DNA of 64,000 bases from Pseudoalteromonas sp. NC201 (GCF_002850255.1 NZ_CP022522.1:1983125-2047124); one strand, 5' to 3'. Numbered from the stretch's first letter, positions 9,364-18,063 are shown. Made by a program: numbers and translations. Notes: a model not told the origin generated them from the letters alone.

Positions 9364-10638
9364 ATGAGCAATCAACTTGCTTGCGATAGCAATGCTATTC
9401 GTAAGTCTATAGAAGTGCTGTACAAGCAAGAAAGCCGGAAAATTTACGCCACACTGATCCGCCTTTTAGGTGACTTTGAGTTAGCGGAAGAAGCATTGCA
9501 AGACGCGTTTAATGTGGCGTTAAAACATTGGCCTACTCAAGGCATACCAGAAAATCCAGTCCCTTGGTTAATTTCTACTGGTCGCTTTAAAGCCATTGAT
9601 GCAATACGTAAACAGCAACGTCAAAGAGAAAAGCTAGAAGTTGCTGCTACTGAAGTGGATGGGGTTTCTGATATCGCAGGCCACGCTCAAGAGCAAAACG
9701 CCAATGTAATTGAAGACGACCAATTGCGATTAATTTTTACCTGCTGCCATCCGGCTATTGATCCAAAAGTACAAGTTGCGCTTACTCTGCGGGAGGTCTG
9801 TGGACTAACAACAGAAGAAATTGCCAGTGCATTTTTGGTGTCTAACACAACAATGGCACAACGAATTGTGCGCGGCAAAGCGAAGATCCGTGATGCCCGT
9901 ATTCCGTTCGAGCTGCCAGACGACACTGACTTTAACAACCGACTTGATGCGGTGCTTACGGTTATCTATCTGGTCTTTAATGAAGGGTATTCAGCAACAC
10001 AAGGCGAACTTGCAATACGCAGTGAACTGACGTCCGAGGCCATCCGCTTAACTCGTTTACTTTATTCTCTAACACCAGATCCAGAAGTGGCGGGGTTACT
10101 CGCCTTGATGCTCTTGAATGATGCAAGAAAGGCGGCGCGCACCAATGCCAGCGGTGACATCATTTTACTGGAAGATCAAGACCGAAACCTTTGGAGTAAA
10201 GGTATGATCACCGAAGGTACGCAGTTGGTCGCTGAAATAATGCGCGCCGGTGAATATGGCTTTTACACCATTCAGGCGGCTATCTCTGCGACTCATGCTG
10301 TTGCGACAACTGCAGCGGCGACAGATTGGTCACAGATTGTTGAATTATATGCTCAGCTACACAAAGTGAGCCCTTCTCCTGTTATTGAGCTCAACCAAGC
10401 GGTTGCAATCGCTATGAAAGAGGGGCCAGATGCGGGTATTACCATTATAGAGCGGCTATTTGAGCACAAAGAAATGCAAAGGTATCACTTGGCTCATGCG
10501 GCTTATGGCGAACTATTATCTCGTGCTGGCAGAACGGCTAGTGCGATTAATGCATTTAAAACGGCTCTCAACTTAACAACGCAATTACCAGAGCAAAGGG
10601 TTCTCAAACAAAAGCTTCTCAAGCTCGGTGAAAATTAA
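9364..10638 (+). CDS. ECF sigma factor, ECF42 type with TPR-like C-terminal extension
   Basis: A 424-residue RNA polymerase sigma factor. Region sigma2 is in the first 90 residues (RLLGDFELAEEALQDAFNVA, then PWLISTGRFKAIDAIRKQQR), and sigma4 near 130-180 (REVCGLTTEEIASAFLVS, TMAQRIVRGKAKIR). The roughly 230-residue C-terminal extension (DUF6596/TPR-like) includes VYLVFNEGY- and LLALMLLNDARKAAR-type segments. This architecture and the DGPF-protein genes downstream are the hallmarks of group ECF42, which has no classical anti-sigma factor; the extension is thought to control activity. GTG 9361 and ATG 9364 are both possible; AAGGAAAG fits the ATG. A TGTCGA-N17-CGAC promoter lies just after the gene, not before it. 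Confidence 0.88.
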   Translation: MSNQLACDSNAIRKSIEVLYKQESRKIYATLIRLLGDFELAEEALQDAFNVALKHWPTQGIPENPVPWLISTGRFKAIDAIRKQQRQREKLEVAATEVDGVSDIAGHAQEQNANVIEDDQLRLIFTCCHPAIDPKVQVALTLREVCGLTTEEIASAFLVSNTTMAQRIVRGKAKIRDARIPFELPDDTDFNNRLDAVLTVIYLVFNEGYSATQGELAIRSELTSEAIRLTRLLYSLTPDPEVAGLLALMLLNDARKAARTNASGDIILLEDQDRNLWSKGMITEGTQLVAEIMRAGEYGFYTIQAAISATHAVATTAAATDWSQIVELYAQLHKVSPSPVIELNQAVAIAMKEGPDAGITIIERLFEHKEMQRYHLAHAAYGELLSRAGRTASAINAFKTALNLTTQLPEQRVLKQKLLKLGEN

Positions 10639-10659
10639 TTAAGAAAATTTTCCTTACTT

Positions 10660-10686
10660 TGTCGATCTCTAAAGAATGCATTCGAC
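10660..10686 (+). promoter_or_regulatory. ECF42-type promoter for the DGPF gene cluster
   Basis: TGTCGA at 10660-10665, a 17-base spacer, then CGAC at 10683-10686. The published ECF42 promoter from Streptomyces venezuelae is TGTCGA in the -35 region and CGA/TC in the -10 region. It lies about 90 bases before the DGPF-VOC fusion gene and directly after the sigma gene. Confidence 0.7.
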
Positions 10687-10775
10687 TAGAGTGTATAGAG
10701 CACTTTATTTATTAATACCGCAGGTAACCTTTGGTTATTCAGCTCTATTTATAAAAGACAACAGGAGAATTGACG

Positions 10776-11621
10776 ATGAAAGTAATGGTGATTGTAAAAG
10801 CAAGTGAAGGGTCTGAAGCAGGAGAGTTACCAACCGCGGAATTAATGGCTGCGATGGGAGAATTCAATAATGCATTAGTTGATGCTGGAATAATGACTTC
10901 TGGTGATGGTTTAAAGCCGAGTAAAGAGGGAGTTCGCGTTCGTTTTAAAGGCGAAGAGCGCATAGTAACTAAAGGGCCTTTTGCAGAGACTAATGAGTTA
11001 ATTGCAGGTTATTGGGTATGGGAAGTTACATCAATGGAAGAGGCGCTAGAATGGGTTAAGCGCTGTCCTAATCCCATGAATGAGGAATCTGATATTGAAG
11101 TTAGACCGTTTTATGAAATGGCTGACTTTGCAGGTATCGATCCCAGCGGCGAAATCCTCGCAGGCGAAGAACAATTAAGACAAAAGATTGCGATGCAAAC
11201 TGCACATGTTTGCAATTATTTGTTTTTTGCAGGGCGTACCGAAGAGGCACTTGAATACTATCAACAGCATCTATATGCCAAAGTCGGTCTGCTTATGCGT
11301 TTTAACGAAAGTCCAGATCCTATTCCTGATGGTGCGATACCAGAAAACTTCTCAGATAAAGTAATGCACTGTGAGTTTAGCATTGGCGATATGAAGATTT
11401 TTGCATCTGACGGCTGTGGTGATGATGCTTCGTTTGCAGGATTTAGCCAGTCTATAACCATTGATTCTGAACAAGAAGTCCACAGAGTATTTAATGCGCT
11501 AGCCGATGGTGGCACGGTCAGAATGCCATTACAAGAAACATTTTGGTCCCCCCTTTATGGTCAAGTCGTTGATAAATTTGGTGTTGCGTGGATGGTGATG
11601 TTACCTAGTAATACTAATTAA
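10776..11621 (+). CDS. DGPF (YciI-like) domain fused to a PhnB-type VOC domain
   Basis: A 281-residue soluble protein with two parts. Residues 1-120 form a YciI/DGPF-type alpha-beta domain (MKVMVIVKASEGS, then ERIVTKGPFAETNELIAGYW, where the signature is KGPF rather than DGPF). Residues about 135-281 form a PhnB-like VOC/glyoxalase domain (QTAHVCNYLFFAGRTEEALE, MHCEFSIGDMKIFASD, FGVAWMVMLP). DGPF proteins are the standard partners of ECF42 sigma factors and their reaction is unknown. TTG 10770 is in frame, but ATG 10776 sits seven bases after AGGAGA and is preferred. The gene follows the ECF42-type promoter and starts the presumed target operon. Confidence 0.82.
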   Translation: MKVMVIVKASEGSEAGELPTAELMAAMGEFNNALVDAGIMTSGDGLKPSKEGVRVRFKGEERIVTKGPFAETNELIAGYWVWEVTSMEEALEWVKRCPNPMNEESDIEVRPFYEMADFAGIDPSGEILAGEEQLRQKIAMQTAHVCNYLFFAGRTEEALEYYQQHLYAKVGLLMRFNESPDPIPDGAIPENFSDKVMHCEFSIGDMKIFASDGCGDDASFAGFSQSITIDSEQEVHRVFNALADGGTVRMPLQETFWSPLYGQVVDKFGVAWMVMLPSNTN

Positions 11622-11706
11622 CCTTGAGCACGGAATAGCTAAGTCAGATCGAGCAGCAAAAGACGTTCGCTATTCAGATACTAATTAATAAGGAGCTGGA
11701 CACACT

Positions 11707-12096
11707 ATGAAATATGTCGCTTTGGTTTATTACGATGAACAAGCAATGGAAAAGCTCTCACAAGATGAATGGGACGCACTTAACCGTGAATGTATCGCGT
11801 GTGGGGAATCATTAAAAGAGCGCGAGCAGATGATAGGGGGCAACGCGTTGCTCTCAACTCAAAGTGCGACAACCTTGCGGGTACGAGCGGGTAAAGTCGA
11901 TATTACCGATGGCCCATTTGCAGAGACTAAAGAGCAGCTTGCGGGGTTTTATTTACTTGATGTCAAAGACTTAAATGAGGCCATCCAAGCGGCTAGCAAA
12001 ATTCCGCCAGCGCGCTATGGCAGCATTGAAATTCGGCCTGTTCGCGAGTTACAAGACGAGAACAATGTCAGCTATGAAGCACAAAGACGAGAATAA
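11707..12096 (+). CDS. DGPF/YciI family protein
   Basis: A 129-residue single-domain protein with the full signature ITDGPFAETKEQLAGFYLLD near residue 75 and a YciI-type fold (MKYVALVYYDEQAMEKLS start). Genes of this family lie next to ECF42 sigma factors in many phyla, and this is the second DGPF domain in the cluster. AAGGAGCTGG precedes the ATG. The gap to the DUF1428 gene is 14 bases, so the two are probably cotranscribed. The catalytic role is not established; YciI relatives have an active-site His-Asp pair, and I do not see a convincing equivalent here. Confidence 0.85.
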   Translation: MKYVALVYYDEQAMEKLSQDEWDALNRECIACGESLKEREQMIGGNALLSTQSATTLRVRAGKVDITDGPFAETKEQLAGFYLLDVKDLNEAIQAASKIPPARYGSIEIRPVRELQDENNVSYEAQRRE

Positions 12097-12110
12097 TAGA
12101 GGGGTCAAAG

Positions 12111-12464
12111 ATGAGTTATATAGATGGTTTTGTATGCGCTGTACCCACCAGTAAGCGTGAAGAATATCAAGCACACGCCAGCAAAGCGGCAAAAGTGTTT
12201 AAAAAATTTGGAGCAGAACGCGTTGTCGAGGCCTGGGGGGATGATGTCCCTGATGGTACGCTTACCTCTTTTCCAATGGCTGTAAAATGTAAGCCTGATG
12301 AAACAGTGGTGTTTTCCTGGATCACTTGGCCTTCAAAAGAAGTGCGTGATGCTGGAATGGCAGAAGTATTTAAAGATCCTATTTGCGATCAAGAAGCTAA
12401 TCCAATGCCGTTTGATGGTAAAAGGCTTATCTATGGTGGCTTTATGACAATAGTAGAGTGTTAA
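12111..12464 (+). CDS. DUF1428 family protein
   Basis: A 117-residue protein of the DUF1428 family (dimeric alpha-beta barrel relatives): MSYIDGFVCAVPTSKREEY, then KVFKKFGAERVVEAWGDDVP near 35-50 and DGKRLIYGGFMTIVEC at the C-terminus. Function is unknown to me; homologues often sit beside DGPF proteins and ECF42 sigma factors, which fits here. AGAGGGGTC precedes the ATG. A perfect 10-bp hairpin follows the stop by 13 bases. Confidence 0.85.
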   Translation: MSYIDGFVCAVPTSKREEYQAHASKAAKVFKKFGAERVVEAWGDDVPDGTLTSFPMAVKCKPDETVVFSWITWPSKEVRDAGMAEVFKDPICDQEANPMPFDGKRLIYGGFMTIVEC

Positions 12465-12477
12465 TCTTAGTTATTAA

Positions 12478-12501
12478 ATTGGGCTGAGTTATCAGCCCAA
12501 T
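12478..12501. terminator. perfect hairpin between DUF1428 and GST genes
   Basis: ATTGGGCTGA and TCAGCCCAAT are exact inverted repeats around GTTA. No T run follows on either strand, so it may be a weak terminator, an RNA-stabilising element or a protein site. Confidence 0.5.
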
Positions 12502-12518
12502 AGACATGGAGCTGATAT

Positions 12519-13148
12519 ATGCCGAACTTTACCATTACCACTTTTGATTGGGTGCCTGAGCTGCCAAGAGGATATGTCAGGGATATTCGCTTGCGCTGGG
12601 CGCTAGAAGAGGCGGGCATACCCTATGATATAGAACTTACCGCATTCAATGAACGAGAAAATGCGCATTATTTACATCAACCATTTGGTCAAGTTCCTTG
12701 GCTTAGCCATGAAGATAAGGAGATATTTGAAAGTGGTGCTTGTCTGTTATACATCGCTGAACATAACGATGAGTTAATATCGACAGAAAATAGGTCATCG
12801 GTAATACAGTGGTTATTCGCCGCGCTCAACTCTGTTGAAATGGCGAGCCTTCCATGGACAATTTTGAAATTTTCTGAAGATACTTTTGAGAGTGATAGCA
12901 GCAAAGCGATAGAGCGATTTTTACATAGCCGTTTGAAACACATGAATGAATATCTTCGTGGAAAAACTTGGTTGGCTGAGCAATTTTCTGTTGCAGACAT
13001 CGCGATGGCTGACGTGCTTCGTTTGGTCGATAGGTTTGATGGGCTAAAACAATATAGCTATTGCCGAAAGTATCTAGAGCAATGTGTTTCTAGAGCTGCT
13101 TTTAAAAAAGCATACAAAGATCAGCTGGAATTGTACTCTAGAATATAG
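12519..13148 (+). CDS. glutathione S-transferase family protein
   Basis: A 209-residue soluble protein with the thioredoxin-like GST N-terminal domain (RDIRLRWALEEAGIPYDIEL, then the cis-proline and glutathione contact region FGQVPWLSHEDKEIFESGACLLYIAE near 52-77) and an all-helical C-terminal domain ending in the N-capping segment WLAEQFSVADIAMADVL near 151-167. It presumably conjugates glutathione or uses it as cofactor; the substrate is unknown. It lies at the end of the ECF42 cluster, separated from the DUF1428 gene by a hairpin, so cotranscription is plausible but not certain. Confidence 0.85.
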   Translation: MPNFTITTFDWVPELPRGYVRDIRLRWALEEAGIPYDIELTAFNERENAHYLHQPFGQVPWLSHEDKEIFESGACLLYIAEHNDELISTENRSSVIQWLFAALNSVEMASLPWTILKFSEDTFESDSSKAIERFLHSRLKHMNEYLRGKTWLAEQFSVADIAMADVLRLVDRFDGLKQYSYCRKYLEQCVSRAAFKKAYKDQLELYSRI

Positions 13149-13181
13149 TGACCATATAAATGGAAGGTGGTGTTTATGCAA

Positions 13182-13212
13182 CAAATTAAAAAAGCCAGCA
13201 ATTTGCTGGCTT
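13182..13212 (-). terminator. terminator after fur
   Basis: AAGCCAGCA (13192-13200) and TGCTGGCTT (13204-13212) pair around a 3-base loop. On the minus strand the stem is followed by TTTTTTAATTT, so it ends fur transcription; the GST gene may use the same stem from the other side. Confidence 0.75.
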
Positions 13213-13238
13213 AATGCTTAAATTGGCGAAAAGGTAGG

Positions 13239-13685
13239 TTAGTTACCATTTTCCTCAGCGTACTTTTTGCACGCTTCTTTATCTTCACACTCACCGTATA
13301 AATATAGTGAGTGATTCGTGAGTTTGATGCCATTGCTGTTCGCGATTTCTTCTTGGCGTGTTTCAATAACGTCATCTTCAAATTCGACAACTTTGCCACA
13401 TTTTAAACATACCAAGTGATCATGGTGCGTGCTGCCAGACAGCTCGAAAACAGATTTACCGCCTTCAAAGTGGTGACGTGTTACAATACCAGCATCATCA
13501 AATTGGTTTAGCACGCGATATACTGTAGCTAGGCCAATTTCTTCACCTTTGTCCAATAAGATCTTGTACACATCTTCTGCACTGATGTGTTGATTATCAG
13601 GAGACTGAAGGATCTCTAAAATTTTGATGCGTGGAAGCGTTACTTTTAAACCAGCCTTTTTAAGCTCTAAGTTGTGATCAGTCAT
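13239..13685 (-). CDS. fur: ferric uptake regulator Fur
   Basis: A 148-residue iron-responsive repressor. The N-terminal winged helix (residues 1-85) contains GLKVTLPRIKILEIL and the recognition segment GLATVYRVLNQFDDAGI. The C-terminal dimerisation and metal domain has HHDHLVC near 88-94, the structural zinc pair CLKCGK and a second pair CEDKEAC near 133-139. Fe2+-Fur represses iron uptake genes. It lies just downstream of fldA in the same direction, as in Escherichia coli, where fldA and fur are neighbouring. A 7-bp inverted repeat (CTTAGGT...ACCTAAG, 13719-13751) sits in the gap between fldA and fur. Confidence 0.97.
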   Translation of the reverse strand: MTDHNLELKKAGLKVTLPRIKILEILQSPDNQHISAEDVYKILLDKGEEIGLATVYRVLNQFDDAGIVTRHHFEGGKSVFELSGSTHHDHLVCLKCGKVVEFEDDVIETRQEEIANSNGIKLTNHSLYLYGECEDKEACKKYAEENGN

Positions 13686-13789
13686 TAAATCTGTCTCAAT
13701 CTGTTAGTTATAATTTGTCTTAGGTCAATATTCACGACGCTATAACCTAAGAATAACTTGCTCGGGCAGCAAGTGCAAAGCAAATGGAA

Positions 13790-14317
13790 TTAATCTTCCA
13801 GCTCGCTTAAGCACATTTCGTCATATACTTGTGCACACCACTGTTTAACGCGTTGCTCTGTTAGCTCAGGCTGGCGATCTTCATCAATACCAAGGCCAAC
13901 AAACTTACCATCTTCAACGACAGCTTTTGACGCTTCAAAGTCATAACCATCGGTAGACCAATGGCCAACAACAATAGCGCCACGTTCGGTGACGATGTCA
14001 TTAACCATGCCCATCGCGTCAAGGAAATATTCAGCATAATCTTCTTGGTCGCCACAGCCGAAAATAGCAACTAACTTACCTTCGAAATCGACTTCTTCAA
14101 GTTCAGGGAAAAAATCATCCCAATCACACTGAGCTTCGCCGTAGTACCATGTTGGAATACCGAAAAGTAGTAAATCGAATTCGGCAATCTCTTCTTTACT
14201 GCTTTTAGCAATGTCCTTTACGTCTACGAGCTTTTTACCTAGCTCTTTTTGAATCATTTTAGCAACGTGTTCTGTGTTACCAGTATCACTGCCGAAAAAA
14301 ATACCTACGCTTGCCAT
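13790..14317 (-). CDS. fldA: flavodoxin I
   Basis: A 175-residue FMN electron carrier of the long-chain flavodoxin class. The phosphate-binding loop GSDTGNTEHVAK (residues 9-20), the first FMN-stacking loop IPTWYYGEAQCDWDDF near 54-70 and the second loop GCGDQEDYAEYF near 90-101 are present. It donates low-potential electrons to enzymes such as pyruvate formate-lyase activase, IspG/IspH and BioB. It is part of the conserved ybfF-DUF2788-ybfE-fldA-fur arrangement and starts 14 bases after the ybfE stop codon, which suggests one operon. Confidence 0.95.
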   Translation of the reverse strand: MASVGIFFGSDTGNTEHVAKMIQKELGKKLVDVKDIAKSSKEEIAEFDLLLFGIPTWYYGEAQCDWDDFFPELEEVDFEGKLVAIFGCGDQEDYAEYFLDAMGMVNDIVTERGAIVVGHWSTDGYDFEASKAVVEDGKFVGLGIDEDRQPELTEQRVKQWCAQVYDEMCLSELED

Positions 14318-14331
14318 TAATTTCTTACCTT

Positions 14332-14610
14332 CTATCTATTAACCGCTAACTTTTCTTGTAAGATGGTCTCGATGAGTGCACTTCGACTAATGTTTTGCGA
14401 CTCCGCCATATCACTTAGCGCTTGATACAACTCTGATGAAACCTTAAATTCTACTCTTTTTAGGCCACGCGCGCGATCCCTCTTAATTTGATTGCGCTTG
14501 TTAACCTTTAACTGCACTTCTCGTGGCAGTGGATTCGTCTTAGGACGTCCTGGACGTTTTTCATTTTCAAATAGGTCGATAGTTGTTCTATCAGTTTCAG
14601 CCTTGGCCAT
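14332..14610 (-). CDS. ybfE: YbfE-like ribbon-helix-helix protein
   Basis: A 92-residue basic protein matching E. coli YbfE (annotated there as LexA-regulated). Its C-terminal half looks like a ribbon-helix-helix DNA-binding domain: KRVEFKVSSELYQALSDMAE then QNISRSALIETILQEKL. The middle is rich in basic residues and prolines (RPGRPKTNPLPREVQL). The frame extends upstream, but ATG 14610 (MAKAETDRTTIDLF) overlaps the stop of the DUF2788 gene as TAATG, the likely coupled start. No CTG-N10-CAG LexA box is visible in the upstream gap at 14847-14918. Confidence 0.8.
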   Translation of the reverse strand: MAKAETDRTTIDLFENEKRPGRPKTNPLPREVQLKVNKRNQIKRDRARGLKRVEFKVSSELYQALSDMAESQNISRSALIETILQEKLAVNR

Positions 14611-14846
14611 TATCCAACACCTGCGCCTTGCCAAAATACTTGGATCAAGCCTTTTGCTATAAATCCAGAACAGCCGAGAAACAGCACTAGCCAAACGATG
14701 TAGCGTCCGAACTTTGGCACATCACCTTTTTTCAGTACGTCCTGAATCGCCATACCGATGAAAAAGAATATACCAGCTAGCGCAAACCACAGCCCTAGCG
14801 TTTCAAATTCATTTATAAATTGACTGACCATCTGAGCTCTACTCAA
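14610..14846 (-). CDS. DUF2788 family small membrane protein
   Basis: A 78-residue protein with two predicted transmembrane helices (WFALAGIFFFIGMAIQ near 20-35 and YIVWLVLFLGCSGFIAKGLI near 49-68). It fits the DUF2788 family, which lies in this position in many marine gammaproteobacteria. No function is known to me. Its stop codon overlaps the ybfE start by one base (TAATG). Confidence 0.75.
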   Translation of the reverse strand: MSRAQMVSQFINEFETLGLWFALAGIFFFIGMAIQDVLKKGDVPKFGRYIVWLVLFLGCSGFIAKGLIQVFWQGAGVG

Positions 14847-14918
14847 TACTTAAACGGCGGCTACTATACCATAACCTACATGCATAAATTAAGTTTATAA
14901 CGGTAAATTCAATTCGTT

Positions 14919-15686
14919 TTATTGAAGAAAATCAATAATTGAGCGATTTACAGCTTCAGGCTTTTCAGCATGTAGCCAATGGCCCGCACCTTGTATTATT
15001 TTTGCTCGCGCATTTGGGAAAAAACGAGCGATGGGCTCCCTATGCTCAGGCAGGATATAGTCAGAGTTATTCCCTTTAATGAACAAAGTATCGCATAAAC
15101 AGGAATGCGTTTCATTAATATTAGATGTAATTGCGTCGTATTTTTCAGTAATTACATCTAAATTAAAACGCCAAGTAAGCTTACCTTCTTCATTTTTTGC
15201 CAAACTTTTAAGCAAAAACTGACGCACGCCGACTGTTTCAATATATTGGGACATTATGGTATCTGCTTCACTACGACTTGATACATCACTTTTCTGCACT
15301 TCGTTAAGCGCGGCATTTATTGCGTCATGCCTTGAGTGATAATCAACAGGCGCAATATCTAATACGACAAGTTTGTTGATGCTTTCTGGGAATAATTGGG
15401 CGAATTGCATTGCCACTTTACCACCCATTGAGTGGCCAACTAGGCTGACTTTATCCAGTTTTAACTCATCCAATAACGCTTTGATGTCGTTTGCCATTAT
15501 TGGATAGGACATTTGCTCATCATGAAAAGAGCGACCGTGATTTCTCAAATCGACGTTAATCACACTGAAATGTTCAGCAAGTGCTTTTGCCACCACATTC
15601 AAATTTTCCAAGGAACCAAAGAGTCCGTGCATAACAAATACACTAGGTTTGGCTTGGTCGCCAATTTGTTGATAGTTTAACTGCAT
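14919..15686 (-). CDS. ybfF: alpha/beta hydrolase, esterase YbfF
   Basis: A 255-residue alpha/beta hydrolase. Visible elements are the oxyanion HGLFGS near residue 21, the nucleophile elbow VGHSMGGK (Ser near 93), the acid in the C-terminal half and the catalytic His in GAGHWLHAEKPE near 237. E. coli YbfF hydrolyses short acyl esters and acyl-CoA model substrates; its physiological substrate is not settled. The frame stays open 46 codons upstream, but ATG 15686 follows TTGGAGGATTT at ideal spacing and begins MQLNYQQIGD, the conserved N-terminus. It is divergent from seqA. Confidence 0.9.
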   Translation of the reverse strand: MQLNYQQIGDQAKPSVFVMHGLFGSLENLNVVAKALAEHFSVINVDLRNHGRSFHDEQMSYPIMANDIKALLDELKLDKVSLVGHSMGGKVAMQFAQLFPESINKLVVLDIAPVDYHSRHDAINAALNEVQKSDVSSRSEADTIMSQYIETVGVRQFLLKSLAKNEEGKLTWRFNLDVITEKYDAITSNINETHSCLCDTLFIKGNNSDYILPEHREPIARFFPNARAKIIQGAGHWLHAEKPEAVNRSIIDFLQ

Positions 15687-15822
15687 AAATCCTCCAAAAT
15701 TGGCGCTAATTGTGACATTGAAGAGTAAAAATGCAAAGCCATAGAGTAATAAGTTAAATTTGGATATACTAAGTGGCAATTGAAATGAGTTGCTCCTAAT
15801 TAGCATAGATGACAGGAAACGC

Positions 15823-16371
15823 ATGAAAAAGATAGAAATAGATGACGAGCTATATCAATACATTGCAAGTAACACACAAAGTATTGGAGAAAGTGCTTCT
15901 GAGATTTTACGTCGTTTATTAAAACTTACTTCTGGGACAGAATCTAAAGCCGTCGCACAGCAGGAAGAAAAACAAGTACCAGAAATTACAGCTGAGTCAC
16001 AAACAAAAACACCAAGCCAACCTGTAAAACCCGTTGCGAATGTCTTTAATATTCTAAATAAAGAAGAGCTTGCCATGCAAAAGGGCGTGGTCGGGCGATT
16101 TTTGTTTATCCTATCCGCGCTTCATCGTACACATAAATCCGAATTTAATTGTGTGCTCGAAATTAAAGGCCGCGATAGGATTTACTTCGCCACGAGTAAA
16201 AATGCACTACTCGAAAGTGGTAGCAGTATGAACCCGAAAAATATAGCAGACAGCGAATATTGGGTGATGACAAATTCAAATACGACTAGAAAGAAAATGA
16301 TGCTTCACGAAGTAGCTAAGGTGTTAGGTTACACAGATGAAGCTGCCGAGAAAATTAGAGACTACCTATAA
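15823..16371 (+). CDS. seqA: negative modulator of replication initiation SeqA
   Basis: A 182-residue protein that binds hemimethylated GATC sites and sequesters newly replicated oriC. The N-terminal oligomerisation domain ([15 protein letters not shown], then [14 protein letters not shown] near 24-37) joins through a Gln- and Thr-rich linker to the C-terminal DNA-binding domain (from about residue 80: [56 protein letters not shown]). The start ATG 15823 follows GACAGGAAACGC. Presence of SeqA implies Dam methylation in this organism. It lies directly before pgm, as in E. coli. Confidence 0.95.
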   Translation: MKKIEIDDELYQYIASNTQSIGESASEILRRLLKLTSGTESKAVAQQEEKQVPEITAESQTKTPSQPVKPVANVFNILNKEELAMQKGVVGRFLFILSALHRTHKSEFNCVLEIKGRDRIYFATSKNALLESGSSMNPKNIADSEYWVMTNSNTTRKKMMLHEVAKVLGYTDEAAEKIRDYL

Positions 16372-16384
16372 GTAAGGAAATCTT

Positions 16385-18022
16385 ATGGCGATCCATCCGC
16401 AAGCTGGCAAAAAGGTATCGAAAGAATTATTGGTAAATGTACCTAAGCTGGTTTCATCGTACTATTTAAATGAGCCTGATTTAGAAGCGCATCCAGAGCA
16501 TTGTGTCGCCTTTGGCACAAGTGGCCATCGAGGTTGCTCACTTAATTTTAAGTTTAATGAGTCGCATATTCTGGCCATCACTCAAGCGATCTGCGATTAC
16601 CGTAAAAACAACAATATTTACGGTCCGCTTTTTCTTGGTAAAGACACTCATGCGTTGTCGGAAGCCGCTTTTAACTCGGCTATTGAGGTCTTGGTTGCCA
16701 ACGAAGTACAAGTCATCACACAAGAAAATGATGACTACACACCAACCCCTGTGATCAGCCATGCGATTGTCTCGCACAATTTAGTCAATCCTCATGAGCT
16801 TGCAGATGGAATTGTCGTTACGCCATCACATAACCCGCCAGAAGATGGCGGGTTTAAATATAATCCTCCGAATGGTGGACCTGCCGATACCGATGTCACC
16901 AAATGGATTGAAGATAGGGCGAATCAGTTACTACTCGAAGATTTGGTTGAAGTTGAACTATTTCCGTTTGCTAAAGCGAGAAGATCTGGATTTATCAAGT
17001 ACGAAGATCTGATCACTCCATATGTTGAAGACTTGGGTAACATAATTGATATGGAAGCCATTGCTCGAGCTGGTGTTAATATTGGTGTGGATCCTCTTGG
17101 TGGTTCAGGTGTTAATTTCTGGCCAGTGATCGCCAAACACTATGACTTGAAGCTCACGGTTGTAAATGACGTTGTAGACCCGAGTTTTTCCTTTATGCCA
17201 CTAGATAAAGACGGCAAGGTGCGGATGGATTGTTCATCGCTTTTTGCGATGGCTAATTTGATAGCACTGAAAGATGACTACGATATCGGTATTGGTAATG
17301 ATCCGGACTTCGACAGACATGGCATTGTTACCCCTGATGGCCTGATGAATCCTAATCACTTTTTAGCGGTTGCAATTGACTACCTCATTAAACACCGAAG
17401 CTGGAAGAGCTCAGTAAAAATCGGTAAAACACTGGTATCTAGTGCCATGATTGACAAAGTGTGTGGCGCAAACGGCCGAGAAGTTTACGAAGTGCCAGTT
17501 GGCTTTAAATGGTTTGTAGACGGGTTAGCGGCTGGAGAGCTCGCGTTTGGCGGTGAAGAGAGTGCTGGCGCTGCGTTTTTAAGAAAAGATGGCACCACAT
17601 GGTGTACTGACAAAGACGGTTTTATCATGGGATTACTTGCCGCCGAAATCCTAGCTGTCACAGGTAAATCGCCATCTCAGCATTATCACGCTTTTGAACA
17701 AGCATTTGGCGCACCTGTATACAAACGTATTGATGCACCCGCAAATACTGAGCAAAAAGCAAAGCTTAAGGCATTAAGCGCGGACAATATCAAGGCGGAC
17801 ACCCTGGCAGGTGATAAAATTACTCAGATATTAACCAATGCCCCTGGTAACGGCGCGGCTATTGGTGGCCTTAAAGTCGTTACCGAAAATGGTTGGTTTG
17901 CGGCGCGTCCATCGGGTACTGAAGATATCTACAAAATTTATCTTGAATCATTTAAAGGTGACGCGCATTTAGCTGAACTTGAACATGAGGCAAAGACATT
18001 GGTTGACTCAGTGATTAGTTAA
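16385..18022 (+). CDS. pgm: alpha-D-phosphohexomutase, phosphoglucomutase
   Basis: A 545-residue enzyme interconverting glucose 1-phosphate and glucose 6-phosphate. The phosphoserine loop is [11 protein letters not shown] near residue 144-154, the Mg-binding loop DPDFDRHG near 300, the sugar-binding loop GGEESAG near 390 and the phosphate loop [10 protein letters not shown] near 510. Length equals E. coli Pgm (546). It starts 13 bases after seqA with TAAGGAAATC before the ATG, so both are probably one operon, and it ends at a strong terminator. Confidence 0.96.
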   Translation: MAIHPQAGKKVSKELLVNVPKLVSSYYLNEPDLEAHPEHCVAFGTSGHRGCSLNFKFNESHILAITQAICDYRKNNNIYGPLFLGKDTHALSEAAFNSAIEVLVANEVQVITQENDDYTPTPVISHAIVSHNLVNPHELADGIVVTPSHNPPEDGGFKYNPPNGGPADTDVTKWIEDRANQLLLEDLVEVELFPFAKARRSGFIKYEDLITPYVEDLGNIIDMEAIARAGVNIGVDPLGGSGVNFWPVIAKHYDLKLTVVNDVVDPSFSFMPLDKDGKVRMDCSSLFAMANLIALKDDYDIGIGNDPDFDRHGIVTPDGLMNPNHFLAVAIDYLIKHRSWKSSVKIGKTLVSSAMIDKVCGANGREVYEVPVGFKWFVDGLAAGELAFGGEESAGAAFLRKDGTTWCTDKDGFIMGLLAAEILAVTGKSPSQHYHAFEQAFGAPVYKRIDAPANTEQKAKLKALSADNIKADTLAGDKITQILTNAPGNGAAIGGLKVVTENGWFAARPSGTEDIYKIYLESFKGDAHLAELEHEAKTLVDSVIS

Positions 18023-18036
18023 CAAAAAGCTTCTAC

Positions 18037-18063
18037 AAGCCATACTCCTCGTATGGCTTTTTT
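18037..18063 (+). terminator. terminator after seqA-pgm
   Basis: AAGCCATAC (18037-18045) pairs with GTATGGCTT (18051-18059) around TCCTC, followed by a T run to 18063. Confidence 0.8.

Noticed and set aside
14847..14918. LexA box for the ybfE operon
   Set aside because: No CTG-N10-CAG or close variant is present in the gap.
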